Of a stretch of 45,328 nt of DNA, positions 11,001 through 17,591 are shown in pieces. Origin of the DNA: CAYXRK01 sp964467615 (lineage in GTDB: Bacteria; Hydrogenedentota; Hydrogenedentia; Hydrogenedentales; GCA-2746185); contig CAYXRK010000014.1 in assembly GCA_964467615.1 (NCBI GenBank), forward strand, positions 1 through 45,328. Direction: 5' to 3'. Position 1 is the first letter of the stretch. Each line of letters begins with the position of its first letter. The notes under the pieces are model-generated. The model had not been told where the DNA came from, ran no database searches, and was given only the letters and a program-made list of their open reading frames with translations. Made by a program: the position numbers and the translations under genes.

Positions 11001-11252
11001 GCCATCCGCGAGGGTGCGTCAAAGCGCCTCCGTCCAGTCCTCATGACCGCGCTCGTCGCGTCCCTCGGCTTCGTGCCCATGGCCCTCGCCCACGGCACCG
11101 GCGCGGAAGTCCAACGCCCCCTCGCCACCGTCGTCATCGGCGGCATCATCAGCTCCACCCTACTGACCCTCTTCATCCTCCCCATCCTCTACCAACTCAC
11201 CCACCGCAACAATCCAACGACCCAAGGCACCCTCTCCGCCCCGCCGACTTGA
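8055..11252 (+). CDS. czcA: heavy-metal RND efflux pump (CzcA family)
   Basis: Inner-membrane proton/cation antiporter of 1065 residues, the usual CzcA length. GAGAGG precedes the ATG. The transmembrane-4 motif DFGLIVDGSVIIVEN places acidic residues at Asp402, Asp408 and Glu415, the positions reported as essential in Cupriavidus metallidurans CzcA. This Asp-rich motif is the divalent-cation type (Zn/Co/Cd/Ni) rather than the monovalent Cu/Ag type. Two large periplasmic loops and twelve hydrophobic helices are arranged as expected. It is the last gene of the czcCBA operon; exact metal specificity cannot be read from sequence. Confidence 0.93.
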   Translation: MFERILQFSIDQRWLVIAAVLGLGALGVYNFGRLPIDAVPDITNVQVQVNTEAAGYSPLEIEQQITFPLETVMAGLPQLDYTRSLSRYGLSQLTIVFEDGTDIYFARQLVNERIQEAKGQLPPGLEPSMGPISTGLGEIFMYTVESLPGALGPDGTPYTSMDLRTIQDWIVKPQLRNVPGVAEVNTVGGFAKQYHVTPDPEKLIKYGLSFADLAEAIQHNNENTGAGYIERRGEQYLVRAPGRVASIAEIEDIVVGQYAGVPVYIRDIAEVAPGKELRTGAATENGVEVVMGTVHMLVGENSREVAQNAGAKLEEVNASLPEGVICVAVYDRTRLVNDTIKTVYTNLSEGALLVVVVLFLLLGNVRAALITALIIPFSMLMTISGMVANGVSASLMSLGALDFGLIVDGSVIIVENCVRRLGEEQKRLGRVLALPERLRLVYDASREVIRASIFGVCIIIVVYVPILSLTGIEGKMFRPMALTVIMALAASVVLALSFVPAAVAILLRGKIAEKENFIVRGVLALYRPALNAALAFGPPLLAAAAVLCVICGFLALRMGREFIPSLDEGDIALHALRIPGTGLEQAVSMQHSLEERLQEFPEVERVFAKSGTQDVATDPMPPSVADNFVILKPRSEWPDPNRTKEDFIHSMEEGLKTVIGNKYEFTQPIEMRFNELIAGVRADLAVKVFGDDMDTLNEIGQDAAALLQAIPGAADVQVEQVTGLPVLTVEIDRRKIARLGLNMADVQQVLAAAVGGLTVGQLFEGDRRFDIVLRLPEHYRGDIAKLERIPVPLPITDADAEFSSSAGKHTSARVARYVPLGAVANFNLQTGPNQVSRENGKRRIVVTANIRGRDIGSFVAEAQESVRAQLDAPAGYWIEWGGTFEHLISAADRLRVVVPVSLLLIFIFLFITLGSVKDALLVFTGVPLALTGGVLSLWLRGIPLSITAGVGFIALSGIAVLNGIVMITFIERLRKDGRPVSEAIREGASKRLRPVLMTALVASLGFVPMALAHGTGAEVQRPLATVVIGGIISSTLLTLFILPILYQLTHRNNPTTQGTLSAPPT

Positions 11253-11268
11253 GCGCGCAATTTACGTA

Positions 11269-11317
11269 GAACTTTGAACCTCGAACTTTGAACCTCGCAC
11301 TGAGTACCGAGCACTAA
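11269..11317. repeat. heptad word repeat at the end of the PfkB gene
   Basis: The bases divide into seven consecutive 7-mers: gaacttt, gaacctc, gaacttt, gaacctc, gcactga, gtaccga, gcactaa. The first four are an exact 14-bp tandem pair. The run reaches into the stop codon of the minus-strand kinase. It fills nearly all of the gap between convergent czcA and the kinase gene. No stem-loop is apparent. Confidence 0.6.
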
Positions 11318-12210
11318 AACTTGGATAGTTCCACAAACGCCTGATACCGATGCGCGATCTCGTCCGGCCCGACCTCCGCAAGACGCTCTGGCCCGAAGGC
11401 CTCGCAGGTGTACGACGCGCACACGCTCCCGTGGATCACGGCCCGCTTGAGCACGTCGAACTCAGTCGAGTCTTGTTGCGCGATGTAGCCCATGAACCCG
11501 CCGGCAAAGGTGTCGCCCGCGCCCGTCGGGTCCACCACGTCCGCCATCGGCAGCGCCGGTGCAGAAAACATTCTTCCGCCCACGAACAGCAAGCACCCAT
11601 GCTCGCCCTTCTTCGGCGCGACAATCCGCGGACCTAGACGTTGAATTTTCCGCGCCCCTTTCACGATGTTGCGTTCGCCGGTCAGCTCGTACACTTCCTC
11701 GTTGTTAATGACCAAACAATCCACCCGCTCCAACACCTTCAGCAGGTCCTCACGCGTATTGTGAATCCAAAGGTTCATCGTGTCCATCGCCACAAATTTC
11801 GCGTTCGATTGATCGAGCACCTCGAGTTGCAATGACGGGTGGATGTTCCCCAGAAAGAGATACTTCGAGTCCCGCGCCGCCTTCGGTAACTTCGGATGAA
11901 AATGCTCGAACACGTTCAGTTGCGTATCCAGCGTGTCCCGAAGATTGATGTCATCGTGATACCGGCCCGACCACCGAAACGTCCGGCCGTCCATCACCTC
12001 CAGGCCGCCCAGATCGATTCCCTTCTCGCGCAGCAAGTCAGCGTGGGAGGGAGGGAAGTCCTTCCCGACGACACCCACTAGCCGCACGTCCGTGTAGTTG
12101 CACGCCGCCAGCGAAAAAAACACCGCCGCCCCGCCTAGCCCCTCCTCATTCCGCCCCGCGGGCGTCTCCACCGTATCCAACGCCACCGAACCTACGACCG
12201 TCAAACTCAT
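11314..12210 (-). CDS. PfkB-family sugar/nucleoside kinase
   Basis: A 298-residue ribokinase-fold kinase that transfers phosphate from ATP to a sugar or nucleoside. It begins with a short beta strand and SVALDTVETP. The GLGGAAVFF motif corresponds to the family Gly-Gly substrate region. PfkB signature 2 is intact: DPTGAGDTFAGGFMG, with the catalytic base Asp within GAGD. APKKGEHGCLL is the usual ATP-side motif. It is monocistronic and convergent with czcA. The substrate is not readable; many bacterial relatives of this length are annotated only as carbohydrate kinase. Confidence 0.88.
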   Translation of the reverse strand: MSLTVVGSVALDTVETPAGRNEEGLGGAAVFFSLAACNYTDVRLVGVVGKDFPPSHADLLREKGIDLGGLEVMDGRTFRWSGRYHDDINLRDTLDTQLNVFEHFHPKLPKAARDSKYLFLGNIHPSLQLEVLDQSNAKFVAMDTMNLWIHNTREDLLKVLERVDCLVINNEEVYELTGERNIVKGARKIQRLGPRIVAPKKGEHGCLLFVGGRMFSAPALPMADVVDPTGAGDTFAGGFMGYIAQQDSTEFDVLKRAVIHGSVCASYTCEAFGPERLAEVGPDEIAHRYQAFVELSKF

Positions 12211-12334
12211 ACGCCAACCGTCCCTCCGCTAAAGTATCGAGCACCCCGGGCCGCGTATCGTAGCGCAACACCACGCGGTGACGCACACGCTTAGCCAGCA
12301 CTTGCGCGCGTCCGGCGCAACGCGTTGTTAAGCG

Positions 12335-12817
12335 TTACGCCGCCAGCGACAGTGCCCTCAGTGCCGCCAACCACCCAATCAGTGCGAGTGCGGCACGAAA
12401 GTAATTGAGCGCGATCCACCGCGACGCCATCGCTCCGGCCTTTGCGGACGGGAGCGCTTCCGACCGCATCAGCCGAACGGCCGTTGGAATGAAGTATGAA
12501 AACGTTGCGATTCGCTCGACGAGAGTAATCACCGCCGCGCCAAGCCACCATTCGTGTCTCGTTCCTTGAGATTGCCAGGCGACTACCAGATTCGCCATCG
12601 TTAGCAGGGTGAGCGGAACCGTTGTGACAAATGCCCAGAAGCTTCGCCCGGTGTCAGTAGCGCGCATCGCCTCGCTATTCACCCGAACGCCCGGCCCCGG
12701 CGAGCGATCAAACCACTGCGGGAAAATGACCCGCTGTTCGTAGAGACCGGCGCCGAATGCGATGCCGAGGTTGATGACGAACAACCACAGCAAAATGTTA
12801 GGAACGTACTGGGCCAT
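12335..12817 (-). CDS. uncharacterised four-helix membrane protein
   Basis: A 160-residue integral membrane protein. The start MAQYVPNILL at 12817 is preferred because GGAGGC stands 8 bases before the ATG. Four hydrophobic segments are visible at about residues 6-26, 60-80, 90-110 and 135-155. The first contains NLGIAFGAGLYEQRV, a pattern seen in small DUF1772-like membrane proteins. I cannot assign a function. Upstream on the opposite strand is a DUF1801-type gene, so the 12818-13041 interval holds divergent start signals. Confidence 0.65.
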   Translation of the reverse strand: MAQYVPNILLWLFVINLGIAFGAGLYEQRVIFPQWFDRSPGPGVRVNSEAMRATDTGRSFWAFVTTVPLTLLTMANLVVAWQSQGTRHEWWLGAAVITLVERIATFSYFIPTAVRLMRSEALPSAKAGAMASRWIALNYFRAALALIGWLAALRALSLAA

Positions 12818-13041
12818 CAATTCGCCTCCGTTACGTGCTACGCGATCCACTCTTAGACCGGATCGCAGGCGATGCCGTTTTGCCTCGCTGTCGGCAAAAT
12901 ACGCCATGAGATCGCTCACGAATGACTGGCCTAACGCTCGAGAGGTGGAGCGCTTCGTTGGGTTGGCCTTCGGGCCCGTGCGTTGGTCTAAAATAGCGAC
13001 TGCCGCATGAAACCGCGAATAACTGCCGATTGGAGGCGGGT

Positions 13042-13452
13042 ATGGCCGAGGTCAAGACGAAAGTTAACGATGCGTCCGTTGCGAAGTTTCTGGATGCGAT
13101 CAAGGACGATCAAGTCCGAGAGGATTGTTGGGCCATCCTCGACATGATGCAAAAAGCCACGAAAGACAAACCCAAAATGTGGGGAACCAGCATCGTGGGC
13201 TTCGGCAGTTACCACTACAAATATCCCAGCGGCCACGAGGGAGACGCGGCACGGATCGGGTTTTCACCGCGCAAGCAGAACATCACGCTATACATCATGC
13301 CCTGCTTCGAACGAAACCACGAACGATACCACGAGCTGATGGCTTCGCTTGGCAAACACTCGTGCGGCAAGTCGTGTCTTTATTTCAAGCGGCTCTCGGA
13401 TATCCATGTGCCGACTCTTAAGAAACTCATCAATGCGTCCGTCCGCACATGA
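13042..13452 (+). CDS. DUF1801 domain protein
   Basis: A 136-residue cytoplasmic protein. The ATG at 13042 follows GGAGGCGGGT, a good ribosome site, so the in-frame TTG at 13030 is not needed. Family features are KFLDAIKDDQVREDC at the N-terminus, MWGTSIVGFGSYHYKY in the centre and the C-terminal GKSCLYFKRLSDI. These match DUF1801 (YdhG/iron-chaperone-like fold). No catalytic role is established for this subgroup. It lies in a run of small stress-type genes (VOC, SRPBCC, ArsR, PadR) but is on the opposite strand to its nearest neighbours and appears monocistronic. Confidence 0.85.
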   Translation: MAEVKTKVNDASVAKFLDAIKDDQVREDCWAILDMMQKATKDKPKMWGTSIVGFGSYHYKYPSGHEGDAARIGFSPRKQNITLYIMPCFERNHERYHELMASLGKHSCGKSCLYFKRLSDIHVPTLKKLINASVRT

Positions 13453-13602
13453 ACGCGGCCTATCCGCCGGAAAAGCGAAAGAAATGATCCGCGTCGACAA
13501 TCGCGTCAGCAGCCCGAGGCGAAAGTTGAGATTTCCACATACGCCTCCGCAGCGGCGGAACTGTTCACTTGGAAGACGAGAATCGCCAGCCTGAACACGG
13601 AG

Positions 13603-14088
13603 CTACACCTGGTAAATCTGGAGCAAATTTCCGCAGGTGTCGTCGAATATTGCCTGAATCACCGGCCCCATCTTTACCGGCTTCGACTTGAACGCGACCT
13701 TCAGCCCCGTCAACCGCTCGTATTCTTTCTGAATGTCCTCCACCTCAAACGCCGTGTACGGAACACCTATGTCATGCAGCGCCTTTTGATACGTCCTTAC
13801 CGCCGGAAATCCCGCCGGCTCGAGCGATAACTCCGTCCCATCCAGCTCCAGCGGCGACACCACGGTCAAATAACGCACCGGCCCCATCGGAATTTCTTGT
13901 TTCTTCACAAATCCCAGAATTTCCGTATAGAACTTCAGCGCCTTCTCCTGGTCATCGACCGGCACTCCGTACAGTTTGATCTTCATGGTTGATTTGTTTC
14001 CTTCCGCTTCCTGTCCATGCGCCGTCTGCGCCATCATCATCAGTCCAACCGCGCCTACCCCCGAATGCATAAAGCCACGTCTGTCCAT
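13603..14088 (-). CDS. VOC (glyoxalase/bleomycin-resistance fold) protein with twin-arginine-like leader
   Basis: A 161-residue protein. The VOC domain begins at MKIKLYGVPVDDQEKAL and ends with DDTCGNLLQIYQ, the usual beta-alpha-beta-beta-beta pairs, including DGTELSLEP. Ahead of it is MDRRGFMHSGVGAVGL-MMMAQ, which looks like a twin-arginine signal (RRGF, hydrophobic core, AxA-like cleavage near TAHGQ). GAGAGG precedes the ATG at 14088. An internal ATG at 13985 with GGAAGGA upstream could give a cytosolic 126-residue form, the usual form for this family. The substrate is unknown. The next upstream gene on the same strand is the SRPBCC gene (37 bases), so they may be co-transcribed. Confidence 0.82.
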   Translation of the reverse strand: MDRRGFMHSGVGAVGLMMMAQTAHGQEAEGNKSTMKIKLYGVPVDDQEKALKFYTEILGFVKKQEIPMGPVRYLTVVSPLELDGTELSLEPAGFPAVRTYQKALHDIGVPYTAFEVEDIQKEYERLTGLKVAFKSKPVKMGPVIQAIFDDTCGNLLQIYQV

Positions 14089-14124
14089 TGATCCTCTCCT
14101 CTTCATGTTCGTCGCTCATATAAT

Positions 14125-14928
14125 CTAACCCGCCGAAGAAAGTTTGTTCAACCAGGATTCCCACTTCGGCTTGTCCTTCGCCGCGTTCGCCGCGCGTTCA
14201 CCATACCAGTAAAGACTGAACAGCACGAACATCTGCCCGCCAAAATCCCAAACGCCAACGAGCGCCAAACCGGCCGAAGGTTCATCCAACCGCAGTAGCA
14301 ACTCGGTCGGATGTTTCTCCGGGCCCGTCCGCTCGACCGTGCCCGCCAGCCTCGGAGCGCCAGTCCCGCCTGAGTCTCGATGTTGGCCCTTCGTCGCGTC
14401 CATAAGACCAAGCGAATTCCGAACGTTGTCCCAAGCCGCCGAAAGTGGTCCGGGTACCTGCCCCATGAGCCGAATCGGCGAACACGGCTGGCCGCGAAAA
14501 TGAGAGAGATACAGCCGCAGGACATCGAAGAAGGGCGGCCAACCCGACTCGAAACCCTCCATTTGTTCGTCCCACTCGTCACCGCTCGCGAATAAACTTT
14601 GGACGAGACGCACCACACATGCGCCGCCGGCGCGCGACTCGACTACGATTTCGGTGCCGAGCGGCGGCGCACCCGGTGCCCATTCGCGCTCCTCGTAGGA
14701 GAATCGCAGCGGCGGTTCCCAAACGGTCACCGTGCCGTGTGACTCCATGCCTCCCCCAAAGTGATGGTCAACTGCGCCGCCCGCGCGTTCCTCGACCTTC
14801 GAAGGCGCAAACCAAGACGAAATTCCGGGCCCCGTCGCGATCGCTCGCCACACCTCCTCCGGCGTGCCCGGCACTTCAACGTGTACCTGGACGGATTTCC
14901 GCCCCGACGCCTCTTTCTTCACACTCAT
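14125..14928 (-). CDS. SRPBCC (AHSA1/START-like) protein
   Basis: A 267-residue SRPBCC protein. The ATG at 14928 (MSVKKEASG) has AGGAGAACACC upstream. The N-terminal half is a classic AHSA1-like cavity domain: VHVEVPGTPEEVWRAIATG, SSWFAPSKVEE, GTVTVWEPP, then WDEQMEGFESGW. The C-terminal 110 residues appear to be a further domain with hydrophobic strands. It lies downstream of the ArsR-type regulator at 15049-15660 on the same strand, a frequent pairing in which the regulator controls the SRPBCC gene. The ligand is unknown. Confidence 0.85.
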   Translation of the reverse strand: MSVKKEASGRKSVQVHVEVPGTPEEVWRAIATGPGISSWFAPSKVEERAGGAVDHHFGGGMESHGTVTVWEPPLRFSYEEREWAPGAPPLGTEIVVESRAGGACVVRLVQSLFASGDEWDEQMEGFESGWPPFFDVLRLYLSHFRGQPCSPIRLMGQVPGPLSAAWDNVRNSLGLMDATKGQHRDSGGTGAPRLAGTVERTGPEKHPTELLLRLDEPSAGLALVGVWDFGGQMFVLFSLYWYGERAANAAKDKPKWESWLNKLSSAG

Positions 14929-15006
14929 GGTGTTCTCCTTAATCAATCAAAAATAATGAATCACAAATCAACTCATACTTCTAAATACAGCTATGAGTTT
15001 AGGAAT

Positions 15007-15030
15007 CTCTGTGTTCTCTGTGGCTCCGTG
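15007..15030. repeat. CTCTGTG word repeat between regulator and SRPBCC gene
   Basis: CTCTGTG at 15007, CTCTGTG at 15016 and CTCCGTG at 15024, spaced by 2 and 1 bases, lie in the A+T-rich 120-base gap between the ArsR-type gene and the SRPBCC gene. No hairpin is apparent. It resembles the repeated-word islands at 11269 and 21703 in style, but not in sequence. Confidence 0.45.
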
Positions 15031-15048
15031 GTCGTAGTTGTTTCCCGT

Positions 15049-15660
15049 TCAATTAGCTTCAGAAGTCTTCGCAGTCGTCGGCTTCTGCGGCAACGGATGC
15101 GCCACGACCACCAGCCGATGCACCCGTCCGCCGGGCGCCGATTCATCGTGGTAGCGCGCGGCGAGTGCCGTGATTGCCTGCGCGAGGTCCTTGCTGAACG
15201 CCGCGCGGTCCGCCGCCGACCGGAACCGAATCTCGGTATCGATTGACAGCGTCGCCAACCGCTTGCCGAGTTCTCTCGATCGGCGCAGCAGACCGCTCAC
15301 CTCGCGAATGATCCGCGCCGCCAACGCAATGAGATAGCTCGCCGAAAGGCGGTCCTCACTGCGCCCCGGGTCGCTCGCGGCCGGCCCCATCGCGCCCGGC
15401 GAAACGATATACGATGCCGCCGTCGCCACCATTAGCCGCTCCGTCAGGCCGCCCCATTGCCGCTTCTCCGCCACGCGCACCAACCCGTGCGTCTCGAGCG
15501 ATCGCAAATGGTAGTTGACCTTTTGCCGCGCAAGCCCCAGCCGCGCCGCCAGCGCCGCCGCGGAAGCCGGCTCCGCCAATTCCGAAAGCAGCCGGCTCCG
15601 CACAGGCTCCAGCGCCACCGCCGCCGCCGCGGGATCCTCGATGACTTCCACGTCAACCAT
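15049..15660 (-). CDS. ArsR-type winged-helix transcriptional regulator
   Basis: A 203-residue DNA-binding regulator. The N-terminal winged helix spans about residues 15-75: VRSRLLSELAEPASAAALAARLGLARQKVNYHLRSLE with the wing LVRVAEKRQWGG. The C-terminal 120 residues are helical and probably sense a signal or dimerise. A perfect palindrome (15673-15698) overlaps its own predicted promoter, arguing for autoregulation. There is no ribosome site before the ATG, and the predicted transcription start falls at or next to the A of the ATG, suggesting a leaderless message. Downstream on the same strand is the SRPBCC gene. Confidence in the DNA-binding fold is high; the effector is unknown. Confidence 0.88.
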   Translation of the reverse strand: MVDVEVIEDPAAAAVALEPVRSRLLSELAEPASAAALAARLGLARQKVNYHLRSLETHGLVRVAEKRQWGGLTERLMVATAASYIVSPGAMGPAASDPGRSEDRLSASYLIALAARIIREVSGLLRRSRELGKRLATLSIDTEIRFRSAADRAAFSKDLAQAITALAARYHDESAPGGRVHRLVVVAHPLPQKPTTAKTSEAN

Positions 15661-15666
15661 GCGGCC

Positions 15667-15695
15667 ATCGTATCATTGACAACTTTTCTTGTCAA
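15667..15695 (-). promoter_or_regulatory. predicted sigma70 promoter of the ArsR-type gene
   Basis: Read on the minus strand: TTGACA (15695-15690), 17 bases, TACGAT (15672-15667). The -10 ends 6 bases before the ATG at 15660. The spacer and -35 lie inside the palindrome at 15673-15698. Confidence 0.6.
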
Positions 15696-15698
15696 TGA
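15673..15698. promoter_or_regulatory. 10-bp palindromic operator (TCATTGACAA-n6-TTGTCAATGA)
   Basis: Arms at 15673-15682 and 15689-15698 are perfect inverted copies separated by 6 bases (cttttc). The site covers the -35 and spacer of the ArsR-type promoter, so a bound dimer would block it. A further half site CATTGAC occurs at 15712-15718, towards the divergent PadR promoter. Confidence 0.7.
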
Positions 15699-15733
15699 AT
15701 TTTTCGTAGACCATTGACTCGAGGGAAAAGGGC

Positions 15734-15762
15734 TTGACAAATCCCAACGTTTCGATTATCCT
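15734..15762 (+). promoter_or_regulatory. predicted sigma70 promoter of padR
   Basis: TTGACA (15734-15739), a 17-base spacer and TATCCT (15757-15762) precede the PadR start at 15790, where GAGGTAA serves as the ribosome site. The region between -10 and start is A+T-rich. It is divergent from the ArsR-type promoter. Confidence 0.65.
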
Positions 15763-15789
15763 ATGCATCGGAATACGAGGTAATATTTG

Positions 15790-16101
15790 ATGAACGTTCG
15801 AGGCACATTGCCTACTCTGATACTGGAGACGTTGGCGCGCGAGCCGAACCATGGGTATCGGATCGCGCAGCAAATCAAGGCGCGGTCGCGCGGGGTGCTG
15901 GATTTCAAAGAGGGGACGTTGTATCCGGCGTTACACAAGTTGGAGAAGGAACAGGTAGTCGAGTCGTATGAGGCCGAGGAAAAGGGCCGGATGCGGCGGT
16001 ATTACCGGATTACCGAGCAAGGCCTGAGTGTATTGGCGGAGGCTCGGGAAGAGTGGCGGCAGGTTTCGCGGGCGGTGTCATTGATTTTGGAGGAAGCGTG
16101 A
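15790..16101 (+). CDS. PadR-family transcriptional regulator
   Basis: A 103-residue PadR winged helix. TLPTLILETLAREPNHGYRIAQQI is the family start, FKEGTLYPALHKLEKEQVV the recognition helix region, and RRYYRITEQGL the wing. GAGGTAATATTTG precedes the ATG. The next gene starts 3 bases after its stop and encodes a permease-prefix-domain membrane protein. This two-gene arrangement is a common PadR context, in which the regulator controls its membrane partner. Confidence 0.93.
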   Translation: MNVRGTLPTLILETLAREPNHGYRIAQQIKARSRGVLDFKEGTLYPALHKLEKEQVVESYEAEEKGRMRRYYRITEQGLSVLAEAREEWRQVSRAVSLILEEA

Positions 16102-16104
16102 GCG

Positions 16105-16770
16105 ATGGCAACTACGGACATGAAACACCTGTGGGCGTTGGAGACCTGGCTCGTCGCCGCGAGCTGCCGCCTGACGCGAGATTCGGTCGCCCGTGTGCGC
16201 GAGGAAATGTGGGCGCATTACGAATCGGCCCGCGAGGATGCGCTCGCAAACGGCGCGACGGTCGACGAGGCGCACGCTGCAGCCTTGGCGTCGCTGGGCG
16301 ACCCTCAGGAAGCGAACAAGGAGTATCAGAAAGTCCACGTGGTGGACGTGGAAAATGCGCTGTTGGCCGAGGACCGCTGGATCAGCCGCGTCGTATGTTC
16401 GCGGCGATACCTCCTGGCGATTCCAGTGATGGCGCTGTGCGCGGGCGTCGGTGCGTTTCTCTACAAGCCGGGCACCGAAACGCTGACATTGCTCGTCGGT
16501 GGCGCCGGGTTGTGCTTTGTACTCGGAGCGCCTTTCGTTTTGCGGATCAACACGCCTGCCCGCGGGCGCGCGTATCGTATCGTCCGGTGGGCATGGCTCA
16601 TCGCCGTGATGTGGTTGGCGTACGGGCCGGGCGGCATGGTGGGTTCATGGCCGATGTTTCTCGCGATGGGCGGCTCAATGTTGTGGATCGTCGCATGGGC
16701 GGATTGGAATCGCATGACACTCCGGCGGAAAATCCCCGTCGCGCAGTGGCCCCGGGGACTCTATCTGTAA
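16105..16770 (+). CDS. permease prefix domain (HAAS-like) membrane protein
   Basis: A 221-residue protein co-transcribed with padR (3-base gap). Residues 1-90 form the permease prefix domain: LTRDSVARVREEMWAHYE, then ANGATVDEAHAAALASLGDP. The rest holds about four hydrophobic helices (near 95-115, 118-138, 152-172 and 178-195). Such proteins usually interact with a PadR partner and sometimes precede ABC permeases; none follows here. The function is not established. Confidence 0.8.
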   Translation: MATTDMKHLWALETWLVAASCRLTRDSVARVREEMWAHYESAREDALANGATVDEAHAAALASLGDPQEANKEYQKVHVVDVENALLAEDRWISRVVCSRRYLLAIPVMALCAGVGAFLYKPGTETLTLLVGGAGLCFVLGAPFVLRINTPARGRAYRIVRWAWLIAVMWLAYGPGGMVGSWPMFLAMGGSMLWIVAWADWNRMTLRRKIPVAQWPRGLYL

Positions 16771-16791
16771 TTGGAAATCGCGTGGCCGCGG

Positions 16792-17106
16792 CTATCCTCC
16801 CGCGACTGCCCCGACCACGAGATACGGCTCGTCGCCCGTGACGACCGCGTCGGGCAGCGGCGCGTCCATGGCCTCGTTGGAAAGGTCCTCCATGCACGCG
16901 TAGAACCGGATGAACGGGCGGCGTTGCTTCGTGACGTGATCGCGGATCGTCCCGCGCAGAGTGGGGTAGAGGGCCTCGAGCGCGTCGAGCACCGAGCGTT
17001 GCGTGATCGGCTCAGCCACCTCCAGCCCCACCTCGCTGCCATCCACGCGCGCCAGCGTCCGCAAATGCGTCGGCAGCACGACCCGAATCAAGGCTTTATC
17101 TGGCAT
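16792..17106 (-). CDS. MoaD/ThiS-family ubiquitin-like protein with C-terminal Gly-Gly
   Basis: A 104-residue beta-grasp protein. The start MPDKALIRVVLPTHL at 17106 overlaps the end of the upstream zinc-ribbon gene by 11 bases, so translation is probably coupled. Features are RVVLPTHLRTLA, QRSVLDALEALYP and the C-terminus VVGAVAGG. Ending in Gly-Gly is the hallmark of MoaD/ThiS sulfur carriers that are adenylated at the tail. No MoaE, ThiG or E1-like gene is nearby. It is the last gene of an operon BNR protein, HicB, zinc ribbon, MoaD. Confidence 0.82.
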   Translation of the reverse strand: MPDKALIRVVLPTHLRTLARVDGSEVGLEVAEPITQRSVLDALEALYPTLRGTIRDHVTKQRRPFIRFYACMEDLSNEAMDAPLPDAVVTGDEPYLVVGAVAGG

Positions 17107-17308
17107 GGTCCGGGCAGAGTGTCTCCCAGAACTGACGATATGGCATGACGTTCTCGTGCCGCGCCTTCCAGTGAGCATCAATGCCATCCCAGCCATTACC
17201 TTGAAACACATGGCCGCAAAGTGGACAGATTCGTGGACGGTTCGTGGGGAGGTCGTGCCCACAACAGAGACAATCCGCCCATTGAGAGCGTGAAGGAGGC
17301 TTTCTCAT
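17096..17308 (-). CDS. small zinc-ribbon-like protein
   Basis: A 70-residue protein with paired cysteines: DCLCCGHDL (about residues 13-16) and ICPLCGHVF (28 and 31), the pattern of a four-Cys zinc ribbon. A Trp/His-rich tail follows (DAHWKARHE, FWETLCPDH). Its ATG overlaps the HicB stop by 4 bases (ATGA) and its end overlaps the MoaD start by 11, so it is firmly inside the operon. I do not recognise a named family; RNA or protein binding is possible. Confidence 0.7.
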   Translation of the reverse strand: MRKPPSRSQWADCLCCGHDLPTNRPRICPLCGHVFQGNGWDGIDAHWKARHENVMPYRQFWETLCPDHAR

Positions 17309-17535
17309 GCGCGCGCCTGCACCTCGATGGGCTTGATCAACAGGTCTTCCCGCGGAACCTCTTCGCCGTGCGCCTCAACGCTCTCAATGAATGCCTCAAT
17401 CGCCTCGCGCATATGCTCGACCGTCTCATCGAGCGAATCGCCCTGCGAATGGCAGCCCTTCAACGCCGGACAAGACGCGTGAAACCCGCCGTCCGCTTCG
17501 CGCTCCAGAATGATCGTGTAATGATGGGTGACCAT
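17305..17535 (-). CDS. HicB-family antitoxin-like protein
   Basis: A 76-residue HicB (UPF0150) domain. The start MVTHHYTIILEREADGG at 17535 has AGGAGAAC upstream. Family marks are GGFHASCPALKGCHSQGDSLDETVEH and the helix EAIEAFIESVEA. No HicA toxin (a small double-stranded RNA-binding-fold gene) is present on either side. It sits instead between the BNR gene and the zinc-ribbon gene, with an ATGA overlap to the latter. It may serve as a structural domain or as the remnant of a toxin-antitoxin pair. Confidence 0.85.
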   Translation of the reverse strand: MVTHHYTIILEREADGGFHASCPALKGCHSQGDSLDETVEHMREAIEAFIESVEAHGEEVPREDLLIKPIEVQARA

Positions 17536-17591
17536 CGCAATGTTCTCCTGCGCCGGATCGTAGGTAGCGACCGCTCGCAAATGCAAGCGCA

